Source: Burkholderia cepacia ATCC 25416
GTDB taxonomy: Bacteria > Pseudomonadota > Gammaproteobacteria > Burkholderiales > Burkholderiaceae
Direction of reading: 5' to 3'
Assembly: GCF_001411495.1 (NCBI RefSeq)
Contig: NZ_CP012982.1
Coordinates: 992,001 to 1,056,000 of the forward strand
Length of the DNA stretch: 64,000 nt
Shown here in pieces: positions 8,016 to 16,776 of this stretch. The first letter of the stretch is position 1, and each line of letters opens with the position of its first letter. The notes below the pieces were generated by a model, which was not told where the DNA came from, searched no databases, and saw only the letters and a list, made by a program, of their open reading frames with translations. A program made the translations under genes and the position numbers.

Positions 8016-9293
8016 TTACACGCGCCGCAACGGCCGGAACCCGGCACGCACTTCACGCGCGAACAACTCCGGCTCCTCCCATGCCGCGAAATGCCCGCCC
8101 TTGTCGACTTCGTTGAAGTAGATCAGGTTGTGATAACTACGCTCGGCCCAGCTGCGCGGCGCCTGGTAGATCTCGCCCGGAAACACCGTGATCGCGGCCG
8201 GCAACGCGATATCCACCGCGTTGAAGTTGTTCGAGTGATCCTCCCAGTAGATCTGCGCGGCGGACGTCGCGGTGTTGGTCAGCCAGTACAGCGAGATGTC
8301 GTCGAGAATCTCGTCGCGCGGGATCGAACGCTCGGGCACGCCGCCGCTATAAGTCCACTGCGAAATCTTGTCGTACATCCATGCGGCCTGCCCGGACGGC
8401 GAATCGGCGAGTGCATAGCCGACCGTCTGCGGGCGCGTGACCATCATTGCCGAGTAACCGCAGTTGTCGCGATAGAACGTCGCGAGCTTCTCGTACGCGG
8501 CCTTCTCCTTCGGCGACAGCGACGCCGGCACGGGTGCATCGGTCGCGAGCAGCGTCGCGATATCCGGCGGCACCGTCGCCGGCATGTTCACGTGAATCCC
8601 GGCCAGGCCCTGCACGCGCTGCATCGCCATCCGGTGCGAGATCACCGAACCGCAGTCGCCGCCCTGCGATACGAAGCGCGTATAACCGAGCCGCGCCATC
8701 AGCTCGCCCCACGCGCGCGCGATGTGGTCGGAACCCCAGCCGGTCTGCGTCGGCCGGCCCGAGAAGCCGAAGCCCGGCAACGACGGCACGACGACATGGA
8801 ACGCATCGTCGGCGCTCGCGCCGTGCGCGGTCGGGTCGGTCAGCGGGCCGATCGCCTTCAGCAGCTCGAAGATCGAACCCGGCCAGCCGTGCGTCATGAT
8901 CATCGGCATCGCGTTCTCGTGCCGCGAGCGCACGTGGATGAAATGAATGTCGAGCCCGTCGATTTCCGTGATGAACATCGGGAAACCGTTCAGGCGCGCC
9001 TCGCCCTTGCGCCAGTCGTAATCGGTGCCCCAGTAGCGCAGCAGCGCCTGCATGCGCGCCAGCCGCACACCCTGCGATTCGTCGGCGACGGTCTCGCGGC
9101 CCGGCCAGCGTGTTGCCGCGATGCGGCGGCGCAGGTCGGCGACGGCTTCGTCGGGAATGTGCGCGGTGAACGGGCGTATGCCGCTCGCGCCGGTCGCGGC
9201 ATGCAGCGCCGTGGGCAGCATCGCCGAGACCCCTGCGGCCACGGACGTGGCAAGCAGGTGGCGACGCATCGGGGAAAACGGTGTGGAAGACAT
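8016..9293 (-). CDS. Exported epoxide hydrolase (EHN domain)
   Basis: A 425-residue protein starting MSSTPFSPMRRHLLATS with an export signal ending near TALHAATG. The epoxide-hydrolase N-terminal domain follows (FTAHIPDEAVADLRRRIAATRWPG). The alpha/beta hydrolase core has HGWPGS, a nucleophile elbow QGGDCGS with an aspartate, and a C-terminal catalytic His in GGHFAAWEEP. This is the arrangement of microsomal/juvenile-hormone-type epoxide hydrolases, which open epoxides to diols. The start is set by AAGGAGA about 8 bases upstream. It is a single gene, 300 bases from its neighbours on either side. Physiological substrate unknown. Confidence 0.88.
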   Translation of the reverse strand: MSSTPFSPMRRHLLATSVAAGVSAMLPTALHAATGASGIRPFTAHIPDEAVADLRRRIAATRWPGRETVADESQGVRLARMQALLRYWGTDYDWRKGEARLNGFPMFITEIDGLDIHFIHVRSRHENAMPMIMTHGWPGSIFELLKAIGPLTDPTAHGASADDAFHVVVPSLPGFGFSGRPTQTGWGSDHIARAWGELMARLGYTRFVSQGGDCGSVISHRMAMQRVQGLAGIHVNMPATVPPDIATLLATDAPVPASLSPKEKAAYEKLATFYRDNCGYSAMMVTRPQTVGYALADSPSGQAAWMYDKISQWTYSGGVPERSIPRDEILDDISLYWLTNTATSAAQIYWEDHSNNFNAVDIALPAAITVFPGEIYQAPRSWAERSYHNLIYFNEVDKGGHFAAWEEPELFAREVRAGFRPLRRV

Positions 9294-9455
9294 CGTTCGG
9301 CATCTCCTTTCGTGAAGTGGAAAGTGAACATGCCGCGCGCGGGGCCGCGCCTTCGCTTTCAATCCGGCGCGCCCGGCTCACGCGGCGTCGCCCATTTGAA
9401 AGGTCTGATGTATCCCGGATTTGTCTGATTTGTACGCGTTTGTAGCGGCGGCGCG

Positions 9456-9485
9456 GCGAGCGGCACGGCCGCTGCGGCCGCTCGC
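9456..9485 (-). terminator. GC hairpin after the SDR gene
   Basis: A 9-bp inverted repeat (GCGAGCGGC / GCCGCTCGC) with a 12-base loop, starting 12 bases after the SDR stop. There is no T-run, so termination by it is inferred from position only. Confidence 0.4.
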
Positions 9486-9496
9486 CCGCGCGACGC

Positions 9497-10201
9497 TCAG
9501 AGCGCCTTGACGATCGCGCCGTCGACGCGAATGTTCTGCCCGGTGATGTAGCCCGCGCCGTCGGACAGCAGGAACGCGACCGTCTTCGCGATCTCGCCGG
9601 TCTTGCCGAAGCGGCCGGCCGGGATGCGTGCGACGATCTCCGGCGTTTCCGGCCAGCTGTCGATGAAGCCCGGCAGCACCGCGTTCATCCGGATGTGCTC
9701 GGCCGCGTAACGTTCCGCGTAAAGACGCGTCCACGCGCTCAGCGCCGCGCGCAGTGCCGACGAAACGGGCATCGGCTGCTCGGGCGCGTCCGCCGCGAAG
9801 CTCGAGATGTTGACCACCGCGCCGCCGCCCTGCTTCTGGAAGACCGGCGTCACACGGCGCATCACGCGCACCACGTTCAGCAGGATCAGGTCGAGCCCGG
9901 CATGCCAGTTGTCGTCGGTGATCGCCAGCAGCTCGCCCTTCGGCGGATGCCCGGTGTTGTTCACGACCGCATCGATGCGGCCGTAGCGCGCGAGCGTTTC
10001 CTGCACGAGCCGGTCGATGTCGGCTTCTTCCGTCACCGAACCCTGGATGCCGAACCCGCCCAGTTCCTCGCCGAGCGCCACCGCGCTGCCCGACGGCGAC
10101 ATCAGCGCGACGCGATAGCCCGTCGCCGCCAGTTCGCGCGCGATCGCCGCGCCCATGCCTTTGCCCGCCGCCGTGATCAACGCCACTTTTTCTACAGTCA
10201 C
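9497..10201 (-). CDS. Atypical short-chain dehydrogenase/reductase
   Basis: A 234-residue SDR-family protein with a Rossmann N-terminus (LITAAGKGMGAAIA), NNTG, and a C-terminus ending TGQNIRVDGA. The catalytic tetrad is broken: the Ser of NISS is present, but the Tyr and Lys of YxxxK are replaced by Ser and Arg (SSALR). Normal SDR redox chemistry is therefore doubtful; it may bind nucleotide or ligand without turnover. GAGGAG six bases before a GTG fixes the start at 10201, not the longer ATG frame. It is transcribed away from the LysR-type gene at 10336, which probably controls it. Confidence 0.82.
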   Translation of the reverse strand: MTVEKVALITAAGKGMGAAIARELAATGYRVALMSPSGSAVALGEELGGFGIQGSVTEEADIDRLVQETLARYGRIDAVVNNTGHPPKGELLAITDDNWHAGLDLILLNVVRVMRRVTPVFQKQGGGAVVNISSFAADAPEQPMPVSSALRAALSAWTRLYAERYAAEHIRMNAVLPGFIDSWPETPEIVARIPAGRFGKTGEIAKTVAFLLSDGAGYITGQNIRVDGAIVKAL

Positions 10202-10335
10202 GATCTGCTCCTCATTCGAATCCTGCCGCCGCGCAACCGCCGTTCGGTGCGCCATGGTGGTAATGTAGGCGCATCGATACCCACTGTCGAACCAGTATTT
10301 CTGCCTCCAGCCGATAGTTTTTCTACAGCCCGACG

Positions 10336-11268
10336 ATGCCGCCTCGCCCCTCCCGCCTGCCGCCGCTGAATGCGCTCCGCGCGTTCGAAGTGTCCGCGCG
10401 GCACCTCAATTTCCGCGCCGCCGCCGACGAGATCGGCGTCACGCAGGGCGCCGTCGCGCAGCAGGTGCGCCACCTCGAGGACGTGCTCGGCCTGAAGCTG
10501 TTCGAACGCCTGCCGCGCGGCCTCGCGCTGACGCACGACGGCGCCGCGTATTTCTCCGACGTCCAGCGCGCGCTGCACGCGATCGCCGACGCGACCGACA
10601 AACTCGTGAAGCGGCGCGCCGCGCTGACCATCAGCACGACGCCGTCGTTCGCGTCGAAGTGGCTGATCCCGCGGCTCGCGCAGTTCACCGACGCACATCC
10701 CGACTACGACGTGCGCGTGATCGCCGACCCGCAGATCGCGACGTTCCGCCACGACGGCGTCGATCTCGCGATCCGTTACGGCAAGCCGCCGTTCGGCAAG
10801 CATCTCGCCACGCACGCGCTGTTCCCGCTCGACGTGTGTGCCGTGTGCAGCCCCGCGCTGCTGGCCGCGCCGGCGTCGCCGCGCGCGCTTGCAAGCCACG
10901 TGCTGCTGCACGACGCGCACGACCTGTGGCCCGAGTTCCTCGCCGCGATGCCGGAGCCCGTCGACCTCGATCCGCACAAGGGGCTGCGCTTCAACCAGAC
11001 GTCGCTCGCGATCGATGCGGCCGTCGCCGGCCAGGGTATCGCGCTCGCCACCGATCCGCTCGTCGAGCGCGACATCGCCGCCGGCCGGCTGTGCAAGCCG
11101 TTCGATTTCGCGTTTCCGCTGTCGATGGGGTTCTATCTCGTGTATCCGGCCGAACGGCGCGATGACGACGCCATCGTCGTGATGCGCGAGTGGATGACCG
11201 CGCAGGCGGCGTCGGACGGGCGGCCGCCCGACTCGCCCGGTAGCCGCGGCGCGGGAAGCAGCGCTTAG
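10336..11268 (+). CDS. LysR-type regulator, GcvA-like
   Basis: A 310-residue LysR-family transcription factor. The N-terminal winged helix includes LNALRAFEVSARHLNFRAAADEIGVTQGAVAQQVRHLE (in parts), typical of the GcvA branch. The C-terminal periplasmic-binding-like effector domain carries TISTTPSFASKWLIPRL, the usual opening of that domain in this branch. It is divergent from the SDR gene with 134 bases between the starts, so autoregulation and control of the SDR gene are likely. Effector unknown. The last 20 residues are low-complexity (Pro, Gly, Ser). Confidence 0.88.
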   Translation: MPPRPSRLPPLNALRAFEVSARHLNFRAAADEIGVTQGAVAQQVRHLEDVLGLKLFERLPRGLALTHDGAAYFSDVQRALHAIADATDKLVKRRAALTISTTPSFASKWLIPRLAQFTDAHPDYDVRVIADPQIATFRHDGVDLAIRYGKPPFGKHLATHALFPLDVCAVCSPALLAAPASPRALASHVLLHDAHDLWPEFLAAMPEPVDLDPHKGLRFNQTSLAIDAAVAGQGIALATDPLVERDIAAGRLCKPFDFAFPLSMGFYLVYPAERRDDDAIVVMREWMTAQAASDGRPPDSPGSRGAGSSA

Positions 11269-11339
11269 GCGCCGTGTGCGATTCCGGGCAGCCGGCGGCC
11301 AACCCCGCAACGGGCGATATGCCGCGAGGAGATGATCCG

Positions 11340-11621
11340 ATGGGATGGGAAGAAAGATACGGCGGCATCTGGACGGGCGTGCTAATGCCCGGCGAGCAAC
11401 CCGTTGCCGAAACGCACCTCGCCGATCGGCATCTGGTCACGCTGATTGCGCAACGGCCCGATGGCCTGTATCGTGCCGTCGTCCTGGGGCATCATCCCGA
11501 TCCGCAGTGGCGTCTGCCGTTCTGGGGAGAAGTCATCGCGCCCGCGATCGTCGGGTCGATCGATGACGGGGAGCAGTACCTCGCCGCGGCATTGGCCCGT
11601 CACGTCGAAAGCGGCGCGTGA
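11340..11621 (+). CDS. 93-residue hypothetical
   Basis: Starts MGWEERYGGIWTGVLMPG, with GAGGAG eight bases upstream deciding this start over an earlier in-frame ATG. The sequence is soluble and alternates strand-like segments (HLVTLIAQRPDGLYRAVVLG) with a C-terminal helix. No family is recognised. It follows the LysR gene by 71 bases and is convergent with the PNPOx-like gene. Confidence 0.5.
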   Translation: MGWEERYGGIWTGVLMPGEQPVAETHLADRHLVTLIAQRPDGLYRAVVLGHHPDPQWRLPFWGEVIAPAIVGSIDDGEQYLAAALARHVESGA

Positions 11622-11631
11622 GCAGTCCGGC

Positions 11632-12228
11632 TCAGGGCGCGACCCACCGGCCTTCGTAGCCGCCTTCATGCAGGTCGAACACCGCGCGGCGATGGCCGGC
11701 GCGCGCGAGTTCGAGCCAGTCGATGCGCGTCACGCTCACGTGAAGCAGGCAGAAGTTCTCGTAACCGTCGTCGTCGGGATTGGCGCGCGGGCTCGCCGAC
11801 ACATGCGCGGCCTCAGGCGACTCGACCGGCGTACCCGGCGGCAACGGTGCGCGATACAGCAGCAGCGTATGCGGGCGGCTCGATTGCCAGATCGCACGGC
11901 GTTGCGCTTCGTCGTCGCAGATCGATGCAACGCCCTCCGCGCGAATCTGCACGAGCGCATCGAGATCGCTGGCGACGAGCGCGATGCGCGGATCGCGGCG
12001 CAGCTCCGCGACCTTCTCCGAGCGCGCGTCGGTATGAAACGACAGCACACGATCGGCACGGCTCGCCTGACGCAACACGATCGTGCGTACCTTTGGCGCG
12101 CCGTCGATACCGAGCGTCGCGGCCTGCAGCATCGTGAACGGCGAACGCTGCGCGCTCACGCCGGATTCGAGGCAGGACCAGAGACGCTCGTACGTTTGCG
12201 CGAGCGATTCGGAAGTTGAGTCGGACAT
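11632..12228 (-). CDS. Pyridoxamine 5'-phosphate oxidase-like flavoprotein
   Basis: A 198-residue protein of the PNPOx-like split-barrel FMN-binding family. It has a general-stress/HugZ-style layout: an N-terminal helix (LAQTYERLWSCLES), then strands with FTMLQAATLGIDGAPKVRTIVLRQ, SFHTDARSEKVAELRRDPRIALVA (in parts) and a C-terminal substrate strand pair. The residues after APKVRT and DARSEKV are those usually involved in FMN phosphate contacts. No classical PdxH C-terminal dimerisation segment is seen, so pyridoxine phosphate oxidation is not assured. The start lacks a good ribosome site. Confidence 0.75.
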   Translation of the reverse strand: MSDSTSESLAQTYERLWSCLESGVSAQRSPFTMLQAATLGIDGAPKVRTIVLRQASRADRVLSFHTDARSEKVAELRRDPRIALVASDLDALVQIRAEGVASICDDEAQRRAIWQSSRPHTLLLYRAPLPPGTPVESPEAAHVSASPRANPDDDGYENFCLLHVSVTRIDWLELARAGHRRAVFDLHEGGYEGRWVAP

Positions 12229-12296
12229 GGCGAAGCGGCGATCGTGCGTGTTGCGGTCGCGCAAGCTTAACCGCTTGCGGCGGCGCCGGCACGCGT

Positions 12297-12323
12297 GCCG
12301 CACGCCGGCCGTCGCCGTGCGGC
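12297..12323 (-). terminator. Hairpin abutting the small peptide gene
   Basis: GCCGCACG-N11-CGTGCGGC, an exact 8-bp inverted repeat that begins at the base next to the stop codon of the 63-residue gene. It probably ends the aminotransferase/peptide transcript; no T-run is present. Confidence 0.45.
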
Positions 12324-12515
12324 TCAGTTGTAGCTGAGGACGACCGGTGCCGCGTCGCCGATGTCGTCCGCCGGCTGTGCGCCGAAGCGGCCGAGCACGT
12401 CGGCCACATACTGCGGCCCTGCGCTGATCTGCGACGAGCGGTGCGCCACGGGCCGGTTATCGCGCGCGCGCGGTGCCGCGCCCATCGATACGGTGTCGTT
12501 GACGGTGATATTCAC
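12324..12515 (-). CDS. 63-residue peptide coupled to an aminotransferase
   Basis: A short protein (starts MNITVNDTVSMGAAP, ends DAAPVVLSYN) encoded 12 bases after the aminotransferase stop. It is initiated at a GTG with GAGGAG eight bases before it, an unusually good ribosome site for such a small gene. The middle is rich in Arg, Ala and Gly, with QYVADVLGRFGAQPADDIGD as the only clearly helical part. No signal peptide, membrane segment or cysteine is seen. No known family is recognised. A hairpin directly after the stop suggests a two-gene transcript. A ribosomally made substrate peptide is conceivable, but no leader or modification enzyme supports it. Confidence 0.6.
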   Translation of the reverse strand: MNITVNDTVSMGAAPRARDNRPVAHRSSQISAGPQYVADVLGRFGAQPADDIGDAAPVVLSYN

Positions 12516-12527
12516 GTTGTTGTCTCC

Positions 12528-13727
12528 TCACGCGGCGAGCGCCGCTCCATACGCGCGCACGAGGCGCGCGACGCCTTCCCGGATCGCATCGACGTCCGGC
12601 GCGGCGAACGACAGGCGCAGCGATGCGGCGTCGACGTTGTCCGCGAAGAACGCCTTGCCCGGCACGAACACGATCTTGTTCGCGATCGCCTGTTGCAGCA
12701 GCACGTCCGACGACACCGCGCCGATCCGCGCCCACACGAACATCCCGCCTTCGGGACGATGAAATTCGATCGCATCGCCCAGGCCGTCGCGCAATGCGTC
12801 GCACATCGCATCGCATTTGCGCTGGTACGCGGCCGTGATGCGCGGCAAATGACGTTCGAGCGCGCCGTCGGCCAGATATTCGGCGGCGGTGGCCTGCGTC
12901 CACGGCGTGCTGCACAGATCGACCGTCTGCTTCGCGATCACGCAGCGGCGCGCGATCTCGGCCGGCGCGATCGTCCAGCCCACGCGCAGCCCCGGCGCGA
13001 CGATCTTCGACAGGCTCGCGAAATGCACGATCCAGTCGCGTGCGCCGTCCACTTCGTCGGCCAGCGCAAGCATCGACGGCACGGCTTCGCCCGCGAAACG
13101 CAGGTCGCCGTACGGATCGTCCTCGACGATCAGGAAGCGGTATTGCACCGCGAGACGCAGCAGCTTCAGCCGTCGTTCGCGCGTGAGCGTCGCGCCCGTC
13201 GGGTTCGCGAAGGTCGGGACCGTGTAGAGCAGCTTCGGCTGCGCGATCGCGCCGGATGAAAGCTGTTCGCCGAGACGATCGACGTCGAGCCCCGCGCCGT
13301 CGACCGGAATCGTCACGATGCGCGCCTGCTGCAGACGCATCGCCTGCAGCGTCGCCGGATAGGCCGGCTGTTCGGTCAGCACGACGTCGCCGGGCGACAC
13401 CATCACGCGCAGCAACAGGTCGAGCCCCTGCTGCGAACCGGTCGTGACGAGCAGCTCTGCCGCCGTGCACGCCACACCGCGACGCGCCATCAACGCGATC
13501 AGTTGCTGCTTCAGTTCGGCGAGGCCATCGGTCGGGCCGTATTGCAGGCAGCGCACCGGCTGCGCATACGCGCGCCCGGCGGCCGCGTTCAGGCCGTCGA
13601 CGTCGAACAGGTCGCTGGCCGGATAGCCGCCCGCGAAGGAAATCATGCCCGGTTCGGACAGGTACTTGAACAGTTCGCGGATCGGCGAGCCGGCGGGATT
13701 CTGGAATGAAGGGGTGAACGCGTACAT
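12528..13727 (-). CDS. PLP-dependent aminotransferase, LysN/KatB type
   Basis: A 399-residue fold-type I aminotransferase, close in layout to 2-aminoadipate/aromatic aminotransferases. It opens with the FQNPAGSPIRELFKYLSEPG-like segment found in that group, followed by SFAGGYPASDLF. The PLP-lysine lies in SLSKIVAPGLRVGW and the phosphate-binding GSQQGLD earlier. YTVPTFANPTG carries the conserved Asn-Pro-Thr-Gly. There is no DNA-binding domain, so it is not an MocR regulator. The start ATG is chosen from family alignment; the ribosome site is weak. It is transcribed with the 63-residue gene behind it. Confidence 0.88.
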   Translation of the reverse strand: MYAFTPSFQNPAGSPIRELFKYLSEPGMISFAGGYPASDLFDVDGLNAAAGRAYAQPVRCLQYGPTDGLAELKQQLIALMARRGVACTAAELLVTTGSQQGLDLLLRVMVSPGDVVLTEQPAYPATLQAMRLQQARIVTIPVDGAGLDVDRLGEQLSSGAIAQPKLLYTVPTFANPTGATLTRERRLKLLRLAVQYRFLIVEDDPYGDLRFAGEAVPSMLALADEVDGARDWIVHFASLSKIVAPGLRVGWTIAPAEIARRCVIAKQTVDLCSTPWTQATAAEYLADGALERHLPRITAAYQRKCDAMCDALRDGLGDAIEFHRPEGGMFVWARIGAVSSDVLLQQAIANKIVFVPGKAFFADNVDAASLRLSFAAPDVDAIREGVARLVRAYGAALAA

Positions 13728-14045
13728 GTCGTCGTGAGCTGGATGGTGCGGACGGCCGGGATAGCCGCCAGGTACCGGCCACCGCGGCGCTTCTGGCGCC
13801 ACGGCGGCGAAATCGAGCCACGATTGTCGATAGTCATTAAGGCCGCGGCAAACGATATCTATGCACTAGGTCTTGCGGTTTGGTCATCAAATGGGGCGCG
13901 AGGCGGGAGCAGCAAATCGACGGTCGGCCCCGTACGCCGGCGTGCCGGCACCGGGTGCCGGGCACGCGTTGCCGCCGGAAAGCCAATCCGCCCGATTGTT
14001 TCGCCGCACGCTCCCCTGCCCCCGGTTCGCCGGAACCGGGCCGAA
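13728..14045. other. Gene-free stretch with a terminator-like hairpin
   Basis: No gene seen. The left part must contain the aminotransferase promoter. At 14021-14040 there is CCCGGTTC-N4-GAACCGGG, an exact 8-bp hairpin five bases beyond the stop of the leftward gene at 14046, probably its terminator. Confidence 0.5.
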
Positions 14046-15014
14046 TCAGTGCGCCGTGCCCACCGGCACGGCCGGCGGCGGCTTCGGCTTCCACGTCGAG
14101 AGCGTGCGCGTGAGGTCGTCCGACACATAGTGCGGACCATCGAACAGGTAGACCGGATAACCGCGATACGTCAGCAGTTGCTTGCCCAGCTCGTCGGCGC
14201 TGGCCGAACGGAATCCGCCCCGCTCGGCAGGCCTGAACGCCTCGGCGATGACCCGCACGCGTTTTTTTCCCAACTTTGCAACCAGTTCGTCGAGGTAGGC
14301 GCGCGCGACATACGGCTCGCGGGCATAGACACCGCAGCCGTCCTGGAAGAACACGCCGACGTCCGCGGGCAGCCACGCCGCGAGCCAGTCCGCGAGCGCC
14401 TTTCCACCGATGTTGGTCTGGTCGTACACGCTCACCCAGAGCGGCCGCGGCAGCCGTTGCAGGACGGCGGCGAGCTTTGGCGCGTCCTGCCAGGTCGGAT
14501 CGATCTCGACCGGGAAGTAGTAGCCGGCGACATGCAGCGGAACCGGTGCGCGCGCCACTTCCAGCGACTGATCGGCGAGCGTCGACAGATGGGTGCGCGC
14601 CCGTTTTTCGTCCTGGTAGCCGGCCAGCCCCAGGATGACGTTCCTGGCCCACGGTTCACGACCGATGCGCTCCCAGTCGGGAAGATGCGCGGCAGGCTGG
14701 ATCGAGGTGCTGGCGATGAACGCGGTATCGTCGACGACGGTCCATTGAATCAGCAGATCGTGAATGCCGAGCATCTGCCAGTTGCCGATCGGATTCGTCG
14801 TCGAGTTGTCCACCTGCCAGACGATGCCGTCCGCGTGCACGTCGTGCGCGGTCCAGCTGCAGGCGGCCACGACGAGCGAGGCGCCGATCGCCGCGAGCGT
14901 CGCCGCCCGGGGCGAACGCGGCGCGACAGGGAGCGGGCCCGGTCGCGCTGCGAGCCGAAGCCGGCCCATACGCCGTTGAATCCTGCGCCAGGCCGGGATC
15001 GCGTATGGGGTCAT
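14046..15014 (-). CDS. Exported or lipid-anchored TIM-barrel-like protein
   Basis: A 322-residue protein. After a long basic N-terminus comes a hydrophobic segment ending VVAACSW, so it is either a lipoprotein or membrane-anchored. The rest reads like a (beta/alpha)8 barrel: NWQMLGIHDLLIQWTVVDD, HVAGYYFPVEIDPTW, WVSVYDQTN, GVFFQDGCGVYA, RVRVIAEAF and PVYLFDGPHYVS, each at a strand end. Acidic residues at strand ends (the E of AEAF, the D of FQDG) are candidate catalysts. I infer a glycoside-hydrolase-like role with the exopolysaccharide genes upstream. GGAGAG eight bases before the ATG supports this start. Confidence 0.6.
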   Translation of the reverse strand: MTPYAIPAWRRIQRRMGRLRLAARPGPLPVAPRSPRAATLAAIGASLVVAACSWTAHDVHADGIVWQVDNSTTNPIGNWQMLGIHDLLIQWTVVDDTAFIASTSIQPAAHLPDWERIGREPWARNVILGLAGYQDEKRARTHLSTLADQSLEVARAPVPLHVAGYYFPVEIDPTWQDAPKLAAVLQRLPRPLWVSVYDQTNIGGKALADWLAAWLPADVGVFFQDGCGVYAREPYVARAYLDELVAKLGKKRVRVIAEAFRPAERGGFRSASADELGKQLLTYRGYPVYLFDGPHYVSDDLTRTLSTWKPKPPPAVPVGTAH

Positions 15015-15120
15015 CGCTGGCTCTCCGGAAGCATGCCTGCGCGTCATCGTAGCCGATCGAACGCAAACGTGCGACCCGCCTTGCCGATGCGGGTCGCACG
15101 GGGCTGTCGTTCCGCCTGCG

Positions 15121-16764
15121 TCACTTGGCCGTCGTGCCGTCCACCCACTTGTAGCCGAGATTCGTAATGCCGGTAATCATGCTCTGGAAGTCCTGGAGCG
15201 CCGGCAATCCGAGATCCGGTTCAAGCCAGTACGGATGGAAGAAGAACGACGCGAAACCGTCGCGTACCGCCAGGCCGTACTGGGCATTGGTCACGATTTG
15301 CTGCCACGTGTACGTGATGCACGAGAACGGGTCGACATTGCAGATGTTGTACTGCACGCTGCCCAGGTTCTCCGGAACGATCCGCTGCCCGTAGTAATCG
15401 GCGTTGATGATGTACGGGAAAAACTGTCCGGCCGAAAAGTCCTGGTTGGCGGCCCCCGTTCCGAGTTGCGGCTTGGTCGACGTGTAGTACACGGCCCGCT
15501 GGAACGTGGTCGGGAACGTGAGGGCTGTCGCCGACGACGCGGCCGGCGACATCTGGTACTGCGGCGCGGCCCAGCCGACGATCTTGTAGCCGTTGAGCGT
15601 GAACTCGAGCAGGCCGTCGGCCATCCTGCCTTCCGCCCACGGGATGGAGTCCTCATCAACCGGCCGGTTCTGTACCGCGTACCAGAACTCGTAGTCGCTG
15701 CCGCTGACTGCATTCAGCAGGTTCGGCGTCGAATCGTACTGGTGCGTATAACCGTGCATCACGATCGAGCCGCCGCGCGCGAGCGCGTAGTTCAGTGCCC
15801 TCTTGAGGCCGGTTGCCTGCGCCAGATGGATCGTCTCCGGCACGCCGCCGTTGTAATAGCCGTTCGGGTCCGTATACAACGGGATGGTTGCCATCGTGAA
15901 CGGAATGTGCTTCGAGTACATGTAATTCGTCAGCTGCTGCATCGAACTCGTCGTCGTATACGCGTCGAGGTCTTCCAGACGGACGAGCGCACGGTGATTC
16001 ACCGGTGCATTGGTCTGCAGGATGTCGTGCAGGATGTCGCAGATCACCAGGTAGCGATCCGTCGGGCCGATGTAGGAAAACGGCATGTCCGCGAAGTACC
16101 AGAAGTTGCCCGAACGCATGATGTAGGGCGCGGTTGCCCCGCTCTGGCTGTTCTTGATGGTGACGAGCGCCTGCGCCTTGGTGGAATCGACGACCTGGGT
16201 CAATCCGATGTCCGGATCCGCGCTGATGACGCCCGTCGACGCGTTATAGGCGTAGTACTTGACCATCGGCAGGTTCTTGTACGTGACCGTATCGTAGAAG
16301 CCCGGATTCGGATTGCTCGCCGACGGCGTCGCGTTCATCCCCGCGAGGCCCACGAAGCTGAACCCGAAGGTCTGATTGAACGTGAAGGCCGTGTTCCAGG
16401 CCAGTTGCCACAAGTTGTACTTGAACCAGACCACCGTCTTCTTGGTGGTCATCACGTCGCTCATGAACGCCGTCGGAATCGGGTTGTTGTAGTAGTCGCC
16501 GATATAGAACGTGACGTCGTGGCTCCCGACCATGCCGGACGTGTAGTTCTGGATCGGAACCAGATCGATCGTCGCATTGAAATGACCAAGCAGGTTTCTC
16601 AGCATGATGCTGTACATCAGGCCAAGCTTCGAATATGGGTCGTTGGCCGGGTTGTCGTACAGCACGAGCGTATGCGCTGTGGTGGCCTGCGCGTGCGCGG
16701 TGCCCGGCAATGTCATTTGCGCGAGCCCCGCTAGCAGGGCGATGACGAGCAAGATCTTTTTCAT
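15121..16764 (-). CDS. DUF2334-type polysaccharide deacetylase-like protein
   Basis: A 547-residue exported protein; the signal peptide MKKILLVIALLAGLAQMTLP ends before AQATT. The N-terminal half resembles the glutamine-amidotransferase-like region seen in YdaL-type proteins. The second half has the marks of the DUF2334 branch of the polysaccharide deacetylase superfamily: metal/catalytic Asp in VRLEDLDA and the metal His pair in MHGYTHQ. In Bacillus subtilis, YdaL lies in a c-di-GMP-dependent exopolysaccharide operon, and here the gene also neighbours a c-di-GMP-type glycosyltransferase. Removal of N-acetyl groups from the polymer in the periplasm is a reasonable inference. GGGAGAAA precedes the start. 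Confidence 0.75.
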   Translation of the reverse strand: MKKILLVIALLAGLAQMTLPGTAHAQATTAHTLVLYDNPANDPYSKLGLMYSIMLRNLLGHFNATIDLVPIQNYTSGMVGSHDVTFYIGDYYNNPIPTAFMSDVMTTKKTVVWFKYNLWQLAWNTAFTFNQTFGFSFVGLAGMNATPSASNPNPGFYDTVTYKNLPMVKYYAYNASTGVISADPDIGLTQVVDSTKAQALVTIKNSQSGATAPYIMRSGNFWYFADMPFSYIGPTDRYLVICDILHDILQTNAPVNHRALVRLEDLDAYTTTSSMQQLTNYMYSKHIPFTMATIPLYTDPNGYYNGGVPETIHLAQATGLKRALNYALARGGSIVMHGYTHQYDSTPNLLNAVSGSDYEFWYAVQNRPVDEDSIPWAEGRMADGLLEFTLNGYKIVGWAAPQYQMSPAASSATALTFPTTFQRAVYYTSTKPQLGTGAANQDFSAGQFFPYIINADYYGQRIVPENLGSVQYNICNVDPFSCITYTWQQIVTNAQYGLAVRDGFASFFFHPYWLEPDLGLPALQDFQSMITGITNLGYKWVDGTTAK

Positions 16765-16776
16765 GGCCGTTTCTCC

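Noticed and set aside
12324..12515. Assignment of the 63-residue peptide as a RiPP precursor
   Set aside because: No cysteine/serine-rich core, no leader motif and no modifying or export gene next to it; only the gene order is notable.
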